From Candidatus Binatia bacterium (GTDB taxonomy: Bacteria; Desulfobacterota; Binatia; Bin18): a DNA stretch of 64,000 nt. The position numbers and the translations under genes were made by a program. Shown here in pieces: positions 8,719 through 17,877 of this stretch. The notes below the pieces were generated by a model. That model was given only the letters and a program-made list of their open reading frames with translations. It made no database searches and was not told the DNA's origin. Where the stretch lies: positions 1,921,925 to 1,985,924 of the forward strand of contig OX638322.1 of assembly GCA_951812575.1 (NCBI GenBank), read 5' to 3'. Numbering within the stretch: position 1 is the stretch's first letter; every line of letters starts with the position of its first letter.

Positions 8719-9015
8719 ACAGAATCTCCCTTTTGGAATAGGGCATAGGCAAGGCTTCGGTCGCTGTCAAGTTGAGAATCTGTCCGAACCGGAGAACAAT
8801 TCAAAAACAATGGTGTGCTTCTGCTGGAGGTAGACAGAGGTCCCAGAGTTTCTTGCCTATCCAGAACCGTTTCAACACACGCCCGCCGGCGATAGCAAGC
8901 CGTCCCGATTTGACACACGGGCAGGCATAGTACCAAAGTGTCATATATGGAAGTACTCAGCGGAGCGCCTATACCACTCGGAAATGGTCGAAAACGTACA
9001 ATTTAAGGAGGAAAA

Positions 9016-9630
9016 ATGATTACGCTCTACCATGTCCCCGGCGCGCGCTCGACGCGTTCTCTCTGGCTGTTGCATGAACTTGACGTTGAGTTTGAGCTGG
9101 TTGAGATGGCCTTTGATCTCAAGGTGCTGCGTGCGCCTGAGTATCTCGCTATCCATCCGCTCGGCCGAGTTCCCTGTCTGGTCGACGCGGGACAAACGAT
9201 TTTCGAGTCGGGCGCAATCGCGCAGTATTTATGCGAAAAATACGACGATGGCAGGCTTGGTCGTGGCCCGGATCATCCAGAGCGGTATGAATGGTTGCAG
9301 TGGATCCACTACGCCGAAACCGTCGCCGTTCATGGCGCCAGCCTGGTCCAGCAGTCAGTCTTCATTCCTGAAGAACAACGTTCGCCTATTGTTCAGAAAT
9401 TAGAATCGCGTCGATTGGAAAAGGCGGTTGAGGTGTTGGATAACCACCTCAAAGATCGGGACTACTTGCTCGCCAGTGGATTTTCCGCCGCCGATGTGAA
9501 CGTCGGCTATAGTATCCACCTGGGAAACCAGTTTCTCAGCTTTGATGCGCTCCCCACGGCGATGCAGTATTACGACCGGCTGAGAGAACGCCCAGCCTTT
9601 CAGGCCTCGGTGCCGAAAAAGGAAGAATAA
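9016..9630 (+). CDS. Glutathione S-transferase
   Basis: A 204-aa glutathione S-transferase with an N-terminal thioredoxin fold (MITLYHVPGARSTRSLWLL) and the cis-proline GRVPCLVD region, followed by the SNAIL-like FESGAIAQYL that contacts glutathione. The C-terminal half is the all-helical domain (DRDYLLASGFSAADVNVGY). The N-terminal serine/tyrosine region fits bacterial beta/theta-like GSTs that conjugate or isomerise small electrophiles. The ATG follows AAGGAGG. The 297 bp upstream (8719-9015) hold no gene that I can see. A hairpin sits between this gene and the convergent DUF1330 gene. Confidence 0.9.
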   Translation: MITLYHVPGARSTRSLWLLHELDVEFELVEMAFDLKVLRAPEYLAIHPLGRVPCLVDAGQTIFESGAIAQYLCEKYDDGRLGRGPDHPERYEWLQWIHYAETVAVHGASLVQQSVFIPEEQRSPIVQKLESRRLEKAVEVLDNHLKDRDYLLASGFSAADVNVGYSIHLGNQFLSFDALPTAMQYYDRLRERPAFQASVPKKEE

Positions 9631-9631
9631 A

Positions 9632-9662
9632 GCAGGGGCGGGCCAGAGCGACCCGACCCTGC
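9632..9662. terminator. Possible shared terminator hairpin between convergent genes
   Basis: GCAGGG ... CCCTGC with an inner CGGG ... CCCG forms a long GC-rich stem between the GST stop and the DUF1330 stop. No T-run follows on either strand, so activity as an intrinsic terminator is uncertain. Confidence 0.4.
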
Positions 9663-9673
9663 GCGTTGGTTTG

Positions 9674-9958
9674 CTACGCGCCCGGAATAATAGACATGAC
9701 GAAATTGGCAGTGTTCGCACGCGCCTCGCGGGCTGCTGTATACTCCGGAGAATTGAAGAAGTCCTTCGCGACTTCGACCGACTCAAACTCGATAATGAGG
9801 GCGAGTGGGGCAGCCCATTGGCCCTCGACTGTGTCCGGTGCTCCCCGACCGAGAATCTTACCCTTGTATTTCTGCACGGCAGGGAGAGCAAGTTTTTGGT
9901 ATTCGGGAAACTTCTCGGGATTCGTAATCTCTGCCTGAACGATCATGTATGCTGACAT
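9674..9958 (-). CDS. DUF1330 family small protein
   Basis: A 94-aa DUF1330 protein, a dimeric alpha+beta-barrel (ferredoxin-like) fold of unknown function common near catabolic genes. Recognisable stretches are MIVQAEITNPEKFPEY at the N-terminus, LGRGAPDTVEGQW in the middle and IEFESVEVAKDFFNSPEY then AREARANTANF, the usual family ending. A GGAGAT ribosome site lies upstream. It is transcribed toward the GST gene. A longer DUF1330-like protein is at 19460-19855. Confidence 0.9.
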   Translation of the reverse strand: MSAYMIVQAEITNPEKFPEYQKLALPAVQKYKGKILGRGAPDTVEGQWAAPLALIIEFESVEVAKDFFNSPEYTAAREARANTANFVMSIIPGA

Positions 9959-10005
9959 GTGATATCTCCTGTATTCCGAATTGCTTCACCCTGTATGTCT
10001 CAATT

Positions 10006-11100
10006 CTACAGCGGTGGCAATAGCCGGGCGTCTTGGAAGCGTTTGAAGCACGCCCGGAAATTGTCCTCCGTATCCAGGCATTCGTGAAAGCCGGCTTGCC
10101 GCAGTTTGATGGTACTCACCAGCATGGGCGGTGGAGACTGATTTCTGCTGCCATAACCGAATGTGAAATCAGCCAGAATAAAGGACTGCCCCACAAATTC
10201 TTTCAAGCTGGTGGGGGCGCGTAGAGCGTACTTCTTGACAATAGCCGCCCACTCGGCTTCATGTTTGGGCATCTCTTCCGCAAGAGACAGTGGCTCCGGT
10301 GGGCCGACCTCCATACCCAGAGCATCGGCAATGGCGGGCCACACGTTTTGCCACACAAAAACATCGCCGTTTGTGATATTAAAAATTTCGTTCTGCGCGT
10401 TCTCAGCCATTCCGGCCCACTCGCACGCCCGGGCCAGCATGCCGGCATCAATCGCCTCGACCACAAAGGGCGGGCCGCCGGGGAAGGACAAGGGCAGTCC
10501 GGCCTCCTTGCGCAACGCAGCATACACGCCCAGAGCAGGAATGACGTTCATATTGCTGCCTAGCGATTGGCCCAGGATGAGCTGTGGTCGCCAGACTGTC
10601 CAGTGCCAGTTTTTACCAGGCTGCCGCTCGCGCAAATAATCTTCTTGCAGAAAATAGAAGTTCTCGTGTTGATGGCGCGGCCGGCGTTCGCGGGCCGGAA
10701 CGGGAAAGGGTTCAATATGGACGCCATACGCCTTTGTGCCTTGGAGCAAGGAGACGTGCTGAAGGTCCTGTGCGACGGCTTCGAGTGGAGAGAAAAGATT
10801 GTCCAGCATGGCCAGATTGGTTTCCATTTGGTCTTTCTGAAACCAGCCTTCAACCAGCCCCGGCTTTTCGTACAGCGCCGCATAGATCAGATGGGTCACG
10901 TCCGACATGCGGCCAAAGACTTCCGCACAGCGGGCCGTATCCGTCAGATCGACCGAGATGACCTCAGCGCCTTCGAGCCCGTCAGGGATACGGCGTGAAA
11001 CCCCAACCACGTCCCAGTCGTCCTGCTGCGCGAAGTGCTCGACTGCGGCGTAGCCAACCAAACCGGACGCGCCCGCCACTAACATCTTCTTCTTGGGCAC
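10006..11100 (-). CDS. PRISE-type SDR (progesterone 5-beta-reductase/iridoid synthase-like)
   Basis: A 364-aa atypical extended SDR. The N-terminal Rossmann motif VAGASGLVGYAAVEHF and the following VVGVSRRIPDGLEG match the PRISE family (progesterone 5-beta-reductase, iridoid synthase), NADPH-dependent enone reductases. The family catalytic motif, NFYYxxED in plants, appears here as NFYFLQEDYLRER, and the LLQGTKAYGVH stretch is also typical. Bacterial members are of unproven substrate but reduce activated double bonds. AGGAGG precedes the ATG. It is followed on the same strand by nothing close; the GST-like gene lies upstream, 43 bp away, so the two may be co-transcribed. Confidence 0.87.
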   Translation of the reverse strand: MPKKKMLVAGASGLVGYAAVEHFAQQDDWDVVGVSRRIPDGLEGAEVISVDLTDTARCAEVFGRMSDVTHLIYAALYEKPGLVEGWFQKDQMETNLAMLDNLFSPLEAVAQDLQHVSLLQGTKAYGVHIEPFPVPARERRPRHQHENFYFLQEDYLRERQPGKNWHWTVWRPQLILGQSLGSNMNVIPALGVYAALRKEAGLPLSFPGGPPFVVEAIDAGMLARACEWAGMAENAQNEIFNITNGDVFVWQNVWPAIADALGMEVGPPEPLSLAEEMPKHEAEWAAIVKKYALRAPTSLKEFVGQSFILADFTFGYGSRNQSPPPMLVSTIKLRQAGFHECLDTEDNFRACFKRFQDARLLPPL

Positions 11101-11143
11101 GGAAATTCCTCCTTCAGAACGGATCAGGCCAAATGGTGAAAAC

Positions 11144-12154
11144 TCAGCGAAAACATTCTGCCAGCCCGACCGCGGCTAACCAGCCTTGTACGGTCCGGCG
11201 TTCTTCTGGGTTGATTTGATGCGCAATGCGGTTGACGAGCATGTGCCGGGATAACTCGGGATAGGGACGGGAGAGGTAGCTGACCTCTTCTGCATAGGTT
11301 GTCACAACAAAGGCTTTCGTGCCGCTGGCTTGGGCCTGGGAGTTCGCCAGGATGTAGGGCTTATAGGTTGTTGGCATTTCCGCGAGTATCATTTGCGCAA
11401 AGGGAGTCGATTGCGGGAACGGCGCCAGCTCTCCAGTCCCGTCCCAGCGGTCTGCATCTCGCTCGCACCACGCGACAATACGGGGATACTGAGAGACGAG
11501 CTTCTTTGGGTCAGGGTCCATATAGGTGTGCGCTCGCAGGCCGCCCAGGACGATAGTATCAACCGCACACGGGCGGCTGCCTAACAGATAGGGTGTCTGC
11601 TGAAGTTGTCGGTCTATGGCATCAAGAATGCGGGTATATTCGGCCTCTGCCGCGCGTTGTTGTTTCTCGGAGGCGGTGCCGGTGGCCCGACAAGCGCGCT
11701 TTCCCCATTCTGCAATCGGCGCGTTTGTGAGAGCCGCGACAATGGTTGCCTCGTCCGCGTCCGGCATGGTCGCTCGGGTAATCCGCTCGGCGGCAAAGCG
11801 GCTGCTTTCTTCATAATGCCACCGGTAATGGACCATCACCCGTGCCACCCACTCGTCTAAGAATTCTTCAATGATATGCACGAGGACGCCAAGCGGGCCG
11901 TGCGGAAACATCGCTCGGGCAGGATACCGATTGTCCAGCAGCATCATCAGGGGCGTCGTATCGCCAATCATCCAGTTCTCGGGCGTGTGTAAGACCGGGA
12001 CTTGATGGGTGCCTGAACGGTGCTCAATCTCCTGCCGGTTGGTCTGGGTTTTTGGCTTGCGGACAAACGGTGCGCCATAAAAAATCATGGCCGCTTCGAG
12101 TTTGCGGGTGAACAGGCTGAGTTCCAGGCCGTAGACGGTATATTGATAGGCCAC
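11144..12154 (-). CDS. Long GST-like protein
   Basis: A 336-aa protein whose first 90 residues form a GST/thioredoxin-like domain (VYGLELSLFTRKLEAAMIFYG, later HQVPVLHTPENWMIGDTT). The rest is helical like a GST C-terminal domain (DAIDRQLQQTPYLLGSRPCAVDTIVLGGLRAH), extended by about 100 residues. The extended form is seen in proteobacterial GST-like proteins of unknown substrate. It lies just upstream of the PRISE-type reductase on the same strand, so a shared catabolic role is possible. A GGAGG ribosome site precedes the ATG. Confidence 0.82.
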   Translation of the reverse strand: MAYQYTVYGLELSLFTRKLEAAMIFYGAPFVRKPKTQTNRQEIEHRSGTHQVPVLHTPENWMIGDTTPLMMLLDNRYPARAMFPHGPLGVLVHIIEEFLDEWVARVMVHYRWHYEESSRFAAERITRATMPDADEATIVAALTNAPIAEWGKRACRATGTASEKQQRAAEAEYTRILDAIDRQLQQTPYLLGSRPCAVDTIVLGGLRAHTYMDPDPKKLVSQYPRIVAWCERDADRWDGTGELAPFPQSTPFAQMILAEMPTTYKPYILANSQAQASGTKAFVVTTYAEEVSYLSRPYPELSRHMLVNRIAHQINPEERRTVQGWLAAVGLAECFR

Positions 12155-12299
12155 GCGTTTCCTTTCCTCCGGAGCGGTGTGAAAAGAGGTCTATCATGCG
12201 GTCAGGCAGAAGTGAACGAGAAAATCGCGGTATGCCGGTACAGGTTCGTCCCGCGAGCGGAGTTTTTTCTCCTCAAGTTTTCTGCCATGTTAGCAAGCA

Positions 12300-13127
12300 A
12301 TGAAAGATCACACAGTCGCCCGTTCTTTGACGATGAAAGGCGGAGTGCCAGGGAAGCGGAGGTCCGGGAGGCCATTGTCGAGACTGTTCGTGCTCAGTTT
12401 GCTGCTGTGCTCGCCAGTTCTTGCTCCTGCGGAAGAAACGCCGCGGGAGCAGATTGGGGTCGTGTTGGGACAACCTGTGTATAGAGACCAGCTCACGGCC
12501 AAAGAGGGTGTCGCGCTCTCGATCGAATTGCACAATCTGTTCAGCCGTCCGGTGATGCAGCAGTACCGCGCAACTCACAGGGATGAGCTGCAACCCACAG
12601 AGCGTGAGGTCTCGAACGCGACTGCGCATTTTGATGGCTGGCATAACGAACGCCTCAAGGCCCAGGACCACCCGCTCAAAGACCGCCGGACGGAGATTGA
12701 ACAAGCGCTGGCCAAGCCAGGACTGGCGGCGGAGGAGAAACAACGGCTTGAGGGCGAACGGCAGGCCATTGAGAGCCAGCTCAGACCACCCGGACGACGT
12801 TTTGCCGGCTGGATGGTTGCCAACTGGAAACTCCAGCGTCATTTATACCAGGAATACGGCGGCGGGCGGGTCTTATGGCAACAAGCCGGGCTTGAGGCTT
12901 TTGACGCCATGCACGCTTGGCTGAAGCAGCGCGAGAAAGCGGGAGACTTTGCCATCTCCGACCCGCTTCTGCACGAGCAGTTTTATGCCTACTGGACAAC
13001 GGTGGAGCACGGCGAGTCACTGAGTAACGATCAGCGTTTTATTGAGGAGGAATTTCTCAACCCATATTGGTTGCGGCCGTTTATCGGCGATTCGCTGCAG
13101 AAGAACCTGGAGGCGGACCAGCGCTGA
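12300..13127 (+). CDS. Exported protein, possibly SurA/parvulin-N-domain-like
   Basis: Up to 275 aa. The N-terminus has a basic region then the hydrophobic SRLFVLSLLLCSPVLAPA, an evident signal peptide, so it is exported. The mature part begins near GVVLGQPVYRDQLT, which resembles the start of SurA/PpiC-type chaperone domains, and then is mostly charged helix (EREVSNATAHFDGW, RRTEIEQALAKPGLAAEEK). No peptidyl-prolyl isomerase domain is present. No good ribosome site precedes ATG 12300 or the in-frame ATG 12333, and TTG 12375 behind GGGAGG is another option, so the start is uncertain. The function is unknown. Confidence 0.6.
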   Translation: MKDHTVARSLTMKGGVPGKRRSGRPLSRLFVLSLLLCSPVLAPAEETPREQIGVVLGQPVYRDQLTAKEGVALSIELHNLFSRPVMQQYRATHRDELQPTEREVSNATAHFDGWHNERLKAQDHPLKDRRTEIEQALAKPGLAAEEKQRLEGERQAIESQLRPPGRRFAGWMVANWKLQRHLYQEYGGGRVLWQQAGLEAFDAMHAWLKQREKAGDFAISDPLLHEQFYAYWTTVEHGESLSNDQRFIEEEFLNPYWLRPFIGDSLQKNLEADQR

Positions 13128-13144
13128 CCAGCGCTTTGCCTACG

Positions 13145-14431
13145 CTATACCAACACCTCGTTCTGAACGATCTGATCCAGCGTTTGCCGCTTGCGGATGA
13201 GCACGGGTTCTTGCTCCGGCCCGCGGTAGAGCACCTCCGGCGCTTCCGGAAACGAGTTGTAGTTTTTGGAACTCATGCCGGAGCAATACGCGCCCGAGCC
13301 TTCAATCACCAGATAATCACCGATAGCGGCGTCACGGAGCGTGCGAGGTTCCAGCGTTTCCGGGTCGCCGACCGAAGGCGTGAGGATATCCCCGGATTCA
13401 CAGCAGTGGCCGGCAACAATGGCGTCGATGGTCGGTCGTTGCTCCCGCTCGGCTGCCTCTGTTGCCGGGACAACAACGAGCGGATGCTGAGCGCCATACA
13501 TGCTTGGGCGCAGCACCTCGGTCATGCCACTGTCGATCTTGAGAAAGCCATAGCCGTCTTTGCCCGTGCGGGTTCGGTCCTGGATCGTGGTAATCACACA
13601 GCCGGCATTGGCGACCAGATACGTCCCCGGCTCGACTTCCAGTTGGATTCTTCTGCCTGTTGCCTCCCCAAAGGCCACAAAGGTCTGAACCACGGGCTGG
13701 CCGACCTCCTGCAGGTCGGTTGAGGTTTCGTGGCTCATCCGTCCCACTTTATATCCACCGCCGAGGTTGAGCGTATGCGCGTCCGGAAAATGCTCTAACA
13801 AGCCGATACTCATACCGGCCACATGCTGCCATACCTCGGGGTCCGAGCCTGAGCCGATATGGGTATGAATACGAATGACCTTGAGCGCATGTTTGCGGAC
13901 AATAGCCTGGACGGTTGCTCTGTCCTCGTGCCAGATGCCAAAACTGGTCGCCGGGCCACCCACATTGGTCCGGTTCGTCCCGCCGGAGCCGAGACCGGGA
14001 TTGAAACGGATGCCGAGTTCCTGGCCTGGAAAATGCTCGCCAAAATAGCGCAACTGCGCAAGCGAACAGGCGTTGAGGGCTACGCCGGCGGCGTGCAAAG
14101 TCGGAAAATTCTGCGGGAGTTCCTGGGCGGTCAGGGCAATCTTCTGGGCGGCGATGCCGGCCTGCATGGCCCGTTCAACCTCAAAGCCGGAGCTGGCGTC
14201 AAAGTGGAGGCCCAGGCGGTCAAACAAACGGAGAATATTCCCGTTGGGCAGGGCCTTCATGGCGTAGCGCGCGGTCAGGCCGAAGGCGTTTGGAAAGTGC
14301 AAAACCTCTTGGGCCGCCTGCGTGAGCCGCGCCTCGTCGTAGACATACACCGGTGTCCCGAACTGCTGCGCGATTATCCGCACGGCGTCGTGAGAAAGAA
14401 AGCGGGTAGTCTCAATGGCTTGGGTTGACAT
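13145..14431 (-). CDS. lysA: Diaminopimelate decarboxylase-family PLP enzyme (LysA-like)
   Basis: A 428-aa fold-III PLP decarboxylase. Lys59 in YAMKALPN is the PLP lysine; THIGSGSD near residue 190 and [10 protein letters not shown] are the phosphate-binding and substrate loops; [10 protein letters not shown], then CESGDILT and [14 protein letters not shown] near the C-terminus carry the catalytic cysteine and tyrosine. The family decarboxylates meso-diaminopimelate to lysine, or related basic amino acids. The ATG at 14431 follows GAGGAG; an upstream in-frame ATG at 14620 would run through the neighbouring nuclease gene. The symbol is by family; specificity for diaminopimelate over carboxynorspermidine or ornithine is not proven. 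Confidence 0.82.
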   Translation of the reverse strand: MSTQAIETTRFLSHDAVRIIAQQFGTPVYVYDEARLTQAAQEVLHFPNAFGLTARYAMKALPNGNILRLFDRLGLHFDASSGFEVERAMQAGIAAQKIALTAQELPQNFPTLHAAGVALNACSLAQLRYFGEHFPGQELGIRFNPGLGSGGTNRTNVGGPATSFGIWHEDRATVQAIVRKHALKVIRIHTHIGSGSDPEVWQHVAGMSIGLLEHFPDAHTLNLGGGYKVGRMSHETSTDLQEVGQPVVQTFVAFGEATGRRIQLEVEPGTYLVANAGCVITTIQDRTRTGKDGYGFLKIDSGMTEVLRPSMYGAQHPLVVVPATEAAEREQRPTIDAIVAGHCCESGDILTPSVGDPETLEPRTLRDAAIGDYLVIEGSGAYCSGMSSKNYNSFPEAPEVLYRGPEQEPVLIRKRQTLDQIVQNEVLV

Positions 14432-14498
14432 TGTGCTCCTCTGTATAGCGGAAAGCGGATCACTGTCTAGGGTAGGCGGCTGGGCGAGGAACGGAGCC

Positions 14499-15161
14499 TT
14501 ATCGGCAGACGATGCCGTCGTTATTGGCGTCGTGCATGTAGACATAGGCCGGATGGCTCCGATGCACCGGTGCGATGCCGTGGCGGCGTGCTTCGGCACA
14601 GGTGATGCGGCCATTGCCATTATCGTCGTAGCGCCCGAGGACGCTGGGTGGTGGAATCTGCTGTGGTCTCCGCCCTACACCCCAGAGACCCAAGCCAGCA
14701 TGCCGGGCCTCGCGTTCATAACGCTGGAAGCGGTCTCTATGGCGGAACGGGAAGCGTTTTATCAGCCTGCCATACCCATGCTGAATGAGCATCTCGTTGA
14801 CGAAGACGCCGTTTGGCAGATGGACATAGGCCAGAGTGCGCCCGTACTTATCCGTTCTCTGCTGGTCGTATTGGAGACGCACTTGCCTACCTTCGACGAG
14901 GCGCCGCGTGAACGCGCTCGCCTCCTTGCCGAAGGGCTCGTTCCATTCGGGGGTATCGACCCCAATGAGTCGAACTTCACCAACACCTCGAACCCGGAGT
15001 GAGTCGCCATCAATCACCTTCTCCACGATTTGGGCCTGAGCGGGGGCTGATACGAGACAGGTCAAAACGACCGTCAGGCTGAGCCAGACGCCGGACGCTG
15101 CCTTGTGCTCAGCCCGTGGGTTCGGTATGCCTGTTAATGGCAGGAAAGTGTTTCTGGCCAT
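14499..15161 (-). CDS. Exported thermonuclease-like (SNase) protein with C-terminal Excalibur domain
   Basis: About 220 aa from the ATG at 15161. The N-terminus has a hydrophobic segment ending in SAPAQA, a signal peptide. The SNase/Tnc domain follows: [10 protein letters not shown], the arginine-bearing [14 protein letters not shown] and [19 protein letters not shown], which include the Asp/Arg/Glu catalytic region of staphylococcal nuclease-type enzymes. The last 40 residues ([16 protein letters not shown], then [12 protein letters not shown]) are an Excalibur calcium-binding domain with paired cysteines. The protein is probably a secreted or envelope nuclease. It is divergent from the ThuA gene with 27 bp between starts. 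No strong ribosome site is seen at 15161, so the start is provisional. Confidence 0.85.
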   Translation of the reverse strand: MARNTFLPLTGIPNPRAEHKAASGVWLSLTVVLTCLVSAPAQAQIVEKVIDGDSLRVRGVGEVRLIGVDTPEWNEPFGKEASAFTRRLVEGRQVRLQYDQQRTDKYGRTLAYVHLPNGVFVNEMLIQHGYGRLIKRFPFRHRDRFQRYEREARHAGLGLWGVGRRPQQIPPPSVLGRYDDNGNGRITCAEARRHGIAPVHRSHPAYVYMHDANNDGIVCR

Positions 15162-15188
15162 AGCAACGGTGAAAAAGGAGGTCGTCCG

Positions 15189-16022
15189 ATGAGCAATCCC
15201 CAACCCGTTCGCGTCCACGTGATTACCGGTGGGTTTCCGGTGGGATCTCCGGCTGGGCACGATATGGACTATGCCCGGCTGCGGCTTCTTCAGCTTTTAC
15301 ACGAGCGGCCTAATGCCACGGCCTCGGTCAGCGGGGACTTCACCGATATAGACAAATGGCTGCCTGGGTGTCAATTGCTGGTGACCTATGTTGCCGGCCC
15401 TTTCCCCAACGAAGCCCAGAACAGATTCCTCCGACAGTGGCTCGAAGACGGCGGGCGTTGGCTGGGGCTGCATGGTACGAGTGGCGGAAAGGCTGCGCCG
15501 GTCGGCGACGACCGGCGCATACGCAAGATGGTCAAGGCCGACCACCATACGACCCTGGGCGGTTTCTTTCTGAACCATCCGCCGCTACGCAAATTCCGGG
15601 TTGATGTGGTCAATCAGCAGCATCGCCTGACCAGGGGCCTGCCCGCCTCGTTTGAGGTCATGGACGAGCTGTATCTGATTGAACTCCAGGAGCCGGCGGC
15701 TTCAGATATCCTGTTGACCACTGAGCTGACAAAAGACCCGTCCCCGCCGGGCTTTGGCTTTGTGTACGATGAGGACACCGCCCTGCAAGCGGATGGAAAA
15801 ACACGGGTGCTGGGTTTTTCCCGCGCCTTAGGCAGGGGAGGGGTCGCCTATATTGCGCTGGGGCACTGCCACTCAACGACTAGCAATATGCAGCCGTTTG
15901 TCGATGCGAGTGTCGATGCTGAGAGCACAACGCCTCAGGTTTTTCGTGGCTCGTGGGACACCCGGCCGTTTGAACAACTGCTCCGCAATGGCATCGAGTG
16001 GGGCTGCGATCACAGCGCCTGA
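15189..16022 (+). CDS. ThuA-like domain protein
   Basis: A 277-aa ThuA/glutamine-amidotransferase-like fold protein. ThuA domains are found in trehalose/glycoside catabolism and in large carbohydrate enzymes; isolated bacterial ones are poorly characterised. Visible are the N-terminal VRVHVITGGFPVGSPAGHDMDYAR, the GRWLGLHGTSGG strand and VMDELYLIELQ. The C-terminus has a GVAYIALGHCHSTT loop like the typical WGRGRVFYTALGH. AAGGAGG precedes the ATG. Its TGA overlaps the next gene's ATG by one base, so translation of the SDR is coupled to it. Confidence 0.85.
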   Translation: MSNPQPVRVHVITGGFPVGSPAGHDMDYARLRLLQLLHERPNATASVSGDFTDIDKWLPGCQLLVTYVAGPFPNEAQNRFLRQWLEDGGRWLGLHGTSGGKAAPVGDDRRIRKMVKADHHTTLGGFFLNHPPLRKFRVDVVNQQHRLTRGLPASFEVMDELYLIELQEPAASDILLTTELTKDPSPPGFGFVYDEDTALQADGKTRVLGFSRALGRGGVAYIALGHCHSTTSNMQPFVDASVDAESTTPQVFRGSWDTRPFEQLLRNGIEWGCDHSA

Positions 16023-16801
16023 TGACGACGGTCGTGACACCATCCGCCTTTTCGCTTGAGGGAAAAATTACGCTGATTACCGGTGGGGGACGCGGGCTGG
16101 GCCTGGAAATCGGTCGGGCCTTTGGACGGCATGGCGCCCAGGTGTTGGTCAACGGCCGCAGTCGGGACCGGATTGAGCCGGCGCTGGCCGCCATTACCGC
16201 TGAGGATGGCCGGGCCGAGGCGCTGGTATGTGATATTGCCGACGAAGGGGCGGTGTCTGCCGCCTTCCAACACATTCGCGCTACCTACGGTCGGCTCGAT
16301 ATTCTGGTGAACAACGTTGGCCGGCGCGATCGTCGCAAACTCTTTGACTTCGAGCTGGACGCGGTCCGCCAGATGATCGACGTGAACCTGCTGGCGCCGT
16401 TCAATGTGAGCCGAGAAGCGGGCCGCCTGATGACCGAGCAGGGCGGCGGTCGCATTATTAATATCACTTCCATCGCCGGCCCGATTGCCAATAGTGGGGA
16501 TGCCGCTTATACCGCGACCAAGGGTGGTCTCGAAGCGTTGACGCGAGCCTTGGCGGCCGAACTGGGCCCGTTCGGCATTACCGTCAACGCCATCGCGCCG
16601 GGATTTTTTGCCACCGAGACCAACAGCGATCTTGTCGCGGACCGGAAAATTGCCAGTATGCTGAAACGTCGGACTGCTCTCGGACGCTGGGGTGAGCCCG
16701 CGGAAATCGCGGGGGCAGCAGTCTTCCTGGCCTCGCCGGCGGCCTCGTATATCACCGGACAAGTGCTGGCGGTTGACGGTGGCTTCCTGGCACATTTCTG
16801 A
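16022..16801 (+). CDS. Short-chain dehydrogenase (FabG/gluconate 5-dehydrogenase-like)
   Basis: A 259-aa classical SDR. TGGGRGLG near residue 20 binds NAD(P), NNVGRRDR replaces NNAG, the serine is in INITSIAGP, and AAYTATKGG carries Tyr and Lys. The C-terminus (SYITGQVLAVDGGF) is the family standard. Similar to gluconate 5-dehydrogenase and FabG-like enzymes. It starts at the ATG that overlaps the ThuA stop (TGATG) and has no separate ribosome site, so the two are translated together. A TauD-like gene follows 90 bp later and may share the transcript. Confidence 0.92.
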   Translation: MTTVVTPSAFSLEGKITLITGGGRGLGLEIGRAFGRHGAQVLVNGRSRDRIEPALAAITAEDGRAEALVCDIADEGAVSAAFQHIRATYGRLDILVNNVGRRDRRKLFDFELDAVRQMIDVNLLAPFNVSREAGRLMTEQGGGRIINITSIAGPIANSGDAAYTATKGGLEALTRALAAELGPFGITVNAIAPGFFATETNSDLVADRKIASMLKRRTALGRWGEPAEIAGAAVFLASPAASYITGQVLAVDGGFLAHF

Positions 16802-16891
16802 TGCTTGATTTTTTTCTCACCCGACTGGCATAAAGAGACGATGAACTCGGGAACTGTGGCCAACCGGCCCGGCAATGTAGGAGGAAGAGCA

Positions 16892-17740
16892 ATGACGCTT
16901 CATATTCGGCCGTTAAGTGATGCCCTCGGGGCTGAGGTAGCTGGTGTCGATTGGACACGGCCGGTCAGCGACACGACCGTCGCGGCCATTAAAGACGCCT
17001 TTGGGACTTATCACCTGGTGTGTTTACGATCAGAACCGCTGACGCCTGCGGCCTTTGCGCAAGTCAGCCGGTATTTTGGTGAACCCCAGATTCAACTGCT
17101 GCGGAATATGCGGGTTGAGGAAGCCCCGGAAGTCTCGGTCTTTAACAGCACGTATAAAAAGGCGGAAGACAAACCGGCCGACTTGCTCCTCGACCGGCGC
17201 TCGGGTTGGCATACGGATGATTCCTATTTTGCGGTCCCGGCAAAAGTGACGCTCCTGCAGGCCCTGGAAATCCCTGAACATGGCGGGGAAACCCGCTTTT
17301 GCAATGCACGTGCGGCCTACGAAAATTTATCCGCAGACATGAAAGCCCGTCTTGATGGCCTGCGGGCCATTCACAGCTATGACACCCTGCGTGCCCCGGC
17401 CCGCGCCGTGAAGCGTACCAAGGAAGAAGCGGCCGAAACGCCGGATGTCGTTCATCCCTTGATTCGCACCCATGATGAGACGGCCCAAAAAGCGATCTAT
17501 TTCAACTCGAACCGGACCGACCGCATCCTGGAGATGGAACGGGAAGAAAGTGATGCGCTGCTCGATCAAATCCATACCCATATGACCCAGCCACAATATC
17601 AGTATCATCATGCCTGGCGGGTCGGGGACGTGCTCATGTGGGACAACCGCAGCGTGACGCACTCGGTCAATATGGACTTTCCTCCGGGCCAACGCCGTAT
17701 CCATCAACGTATCCTGCTCAAGGGCTCGGCCCCGGTGTAG
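16892..17740 (+). CDS. TauD/TfdA-family Fe(II)/2-oxoglutarate dioxygenase
   Basis: A 282-aa TauD/TfdA-family oxygenase. The HxD iron ligands are His107 and Asp109 (GWHTDDSYF); the distal histidine is in SVTHSVNMD near residue 258 and the 2-oxoglutarate arginine in RRIHQRILL near 270. The N-terminus IRPLSDALGAEVAGVDW is typical. The family uses O2 and 2-oxoglutarate to cleave C-S or C-O bonds (taurine, 2,4-D, alkyl sulfates). The ATG at 16892 follows AGGAGGAAG. A strong terminator follows. The substrate is unknown; the nearby SfnB-like genes (24-27 kb) may suggest organosulfur use. Confidence 0.9.
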   Translation: MTLHIRPLSDALGAEVAGVDWTRPVSDTTVAAIKDAFGTYHLVCLRSEPLTPAAFAQVSRYFGEPQIQLLRNMRVEEAPEVSVFNSTYKKAEDKPADLLLDRRSGWHTDDSYFAVPAKVTLLQALEIPEHGGETRFCNARAAYENLSADMKARLDGLRAIHSYDTLRAPARAVKRTKEEAAETPDVVHPLIRTHDETAQKAIYFNSNRTDRILEMEREESDALLDQIHTHMTQPQYQYHHAWRVGDVLMWDNRSVTHSVNMDFPPGQRRIHQRILLKGSAPV

Positions 17741-17794
17741 AGAGACGAACAACCACTCCATGCACTCTCTTTCTGTTACTACTATTGCCTCGGA

Positions 17795-17825
17795 GGGTGG
17801 GTCCGCCGGACCCACCCTTTTTTTT
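17795..17825 (+). terminator. Rho-independent terminator
   Basis: Ten-base GC-rich stem GGGTGGGTCC / GGACCCACCC with a GCC loop, followed by eight Ts. It lies about 55 bp after the dioxygenase stop. Confidence 0.92.
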
Positions 17826-17877
17826 GTAGGGGCATATGGGGTAGGCTGACGACGCGAAAGGCGAGAGTACAAACTGT

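Noticed and set aside
8719..9015. Open frames in the intergenic region between the amidohydrolase and GST genes.
   Set aside because: Short frames without ribosome sites or recognisable composition; I see nothing supported there.
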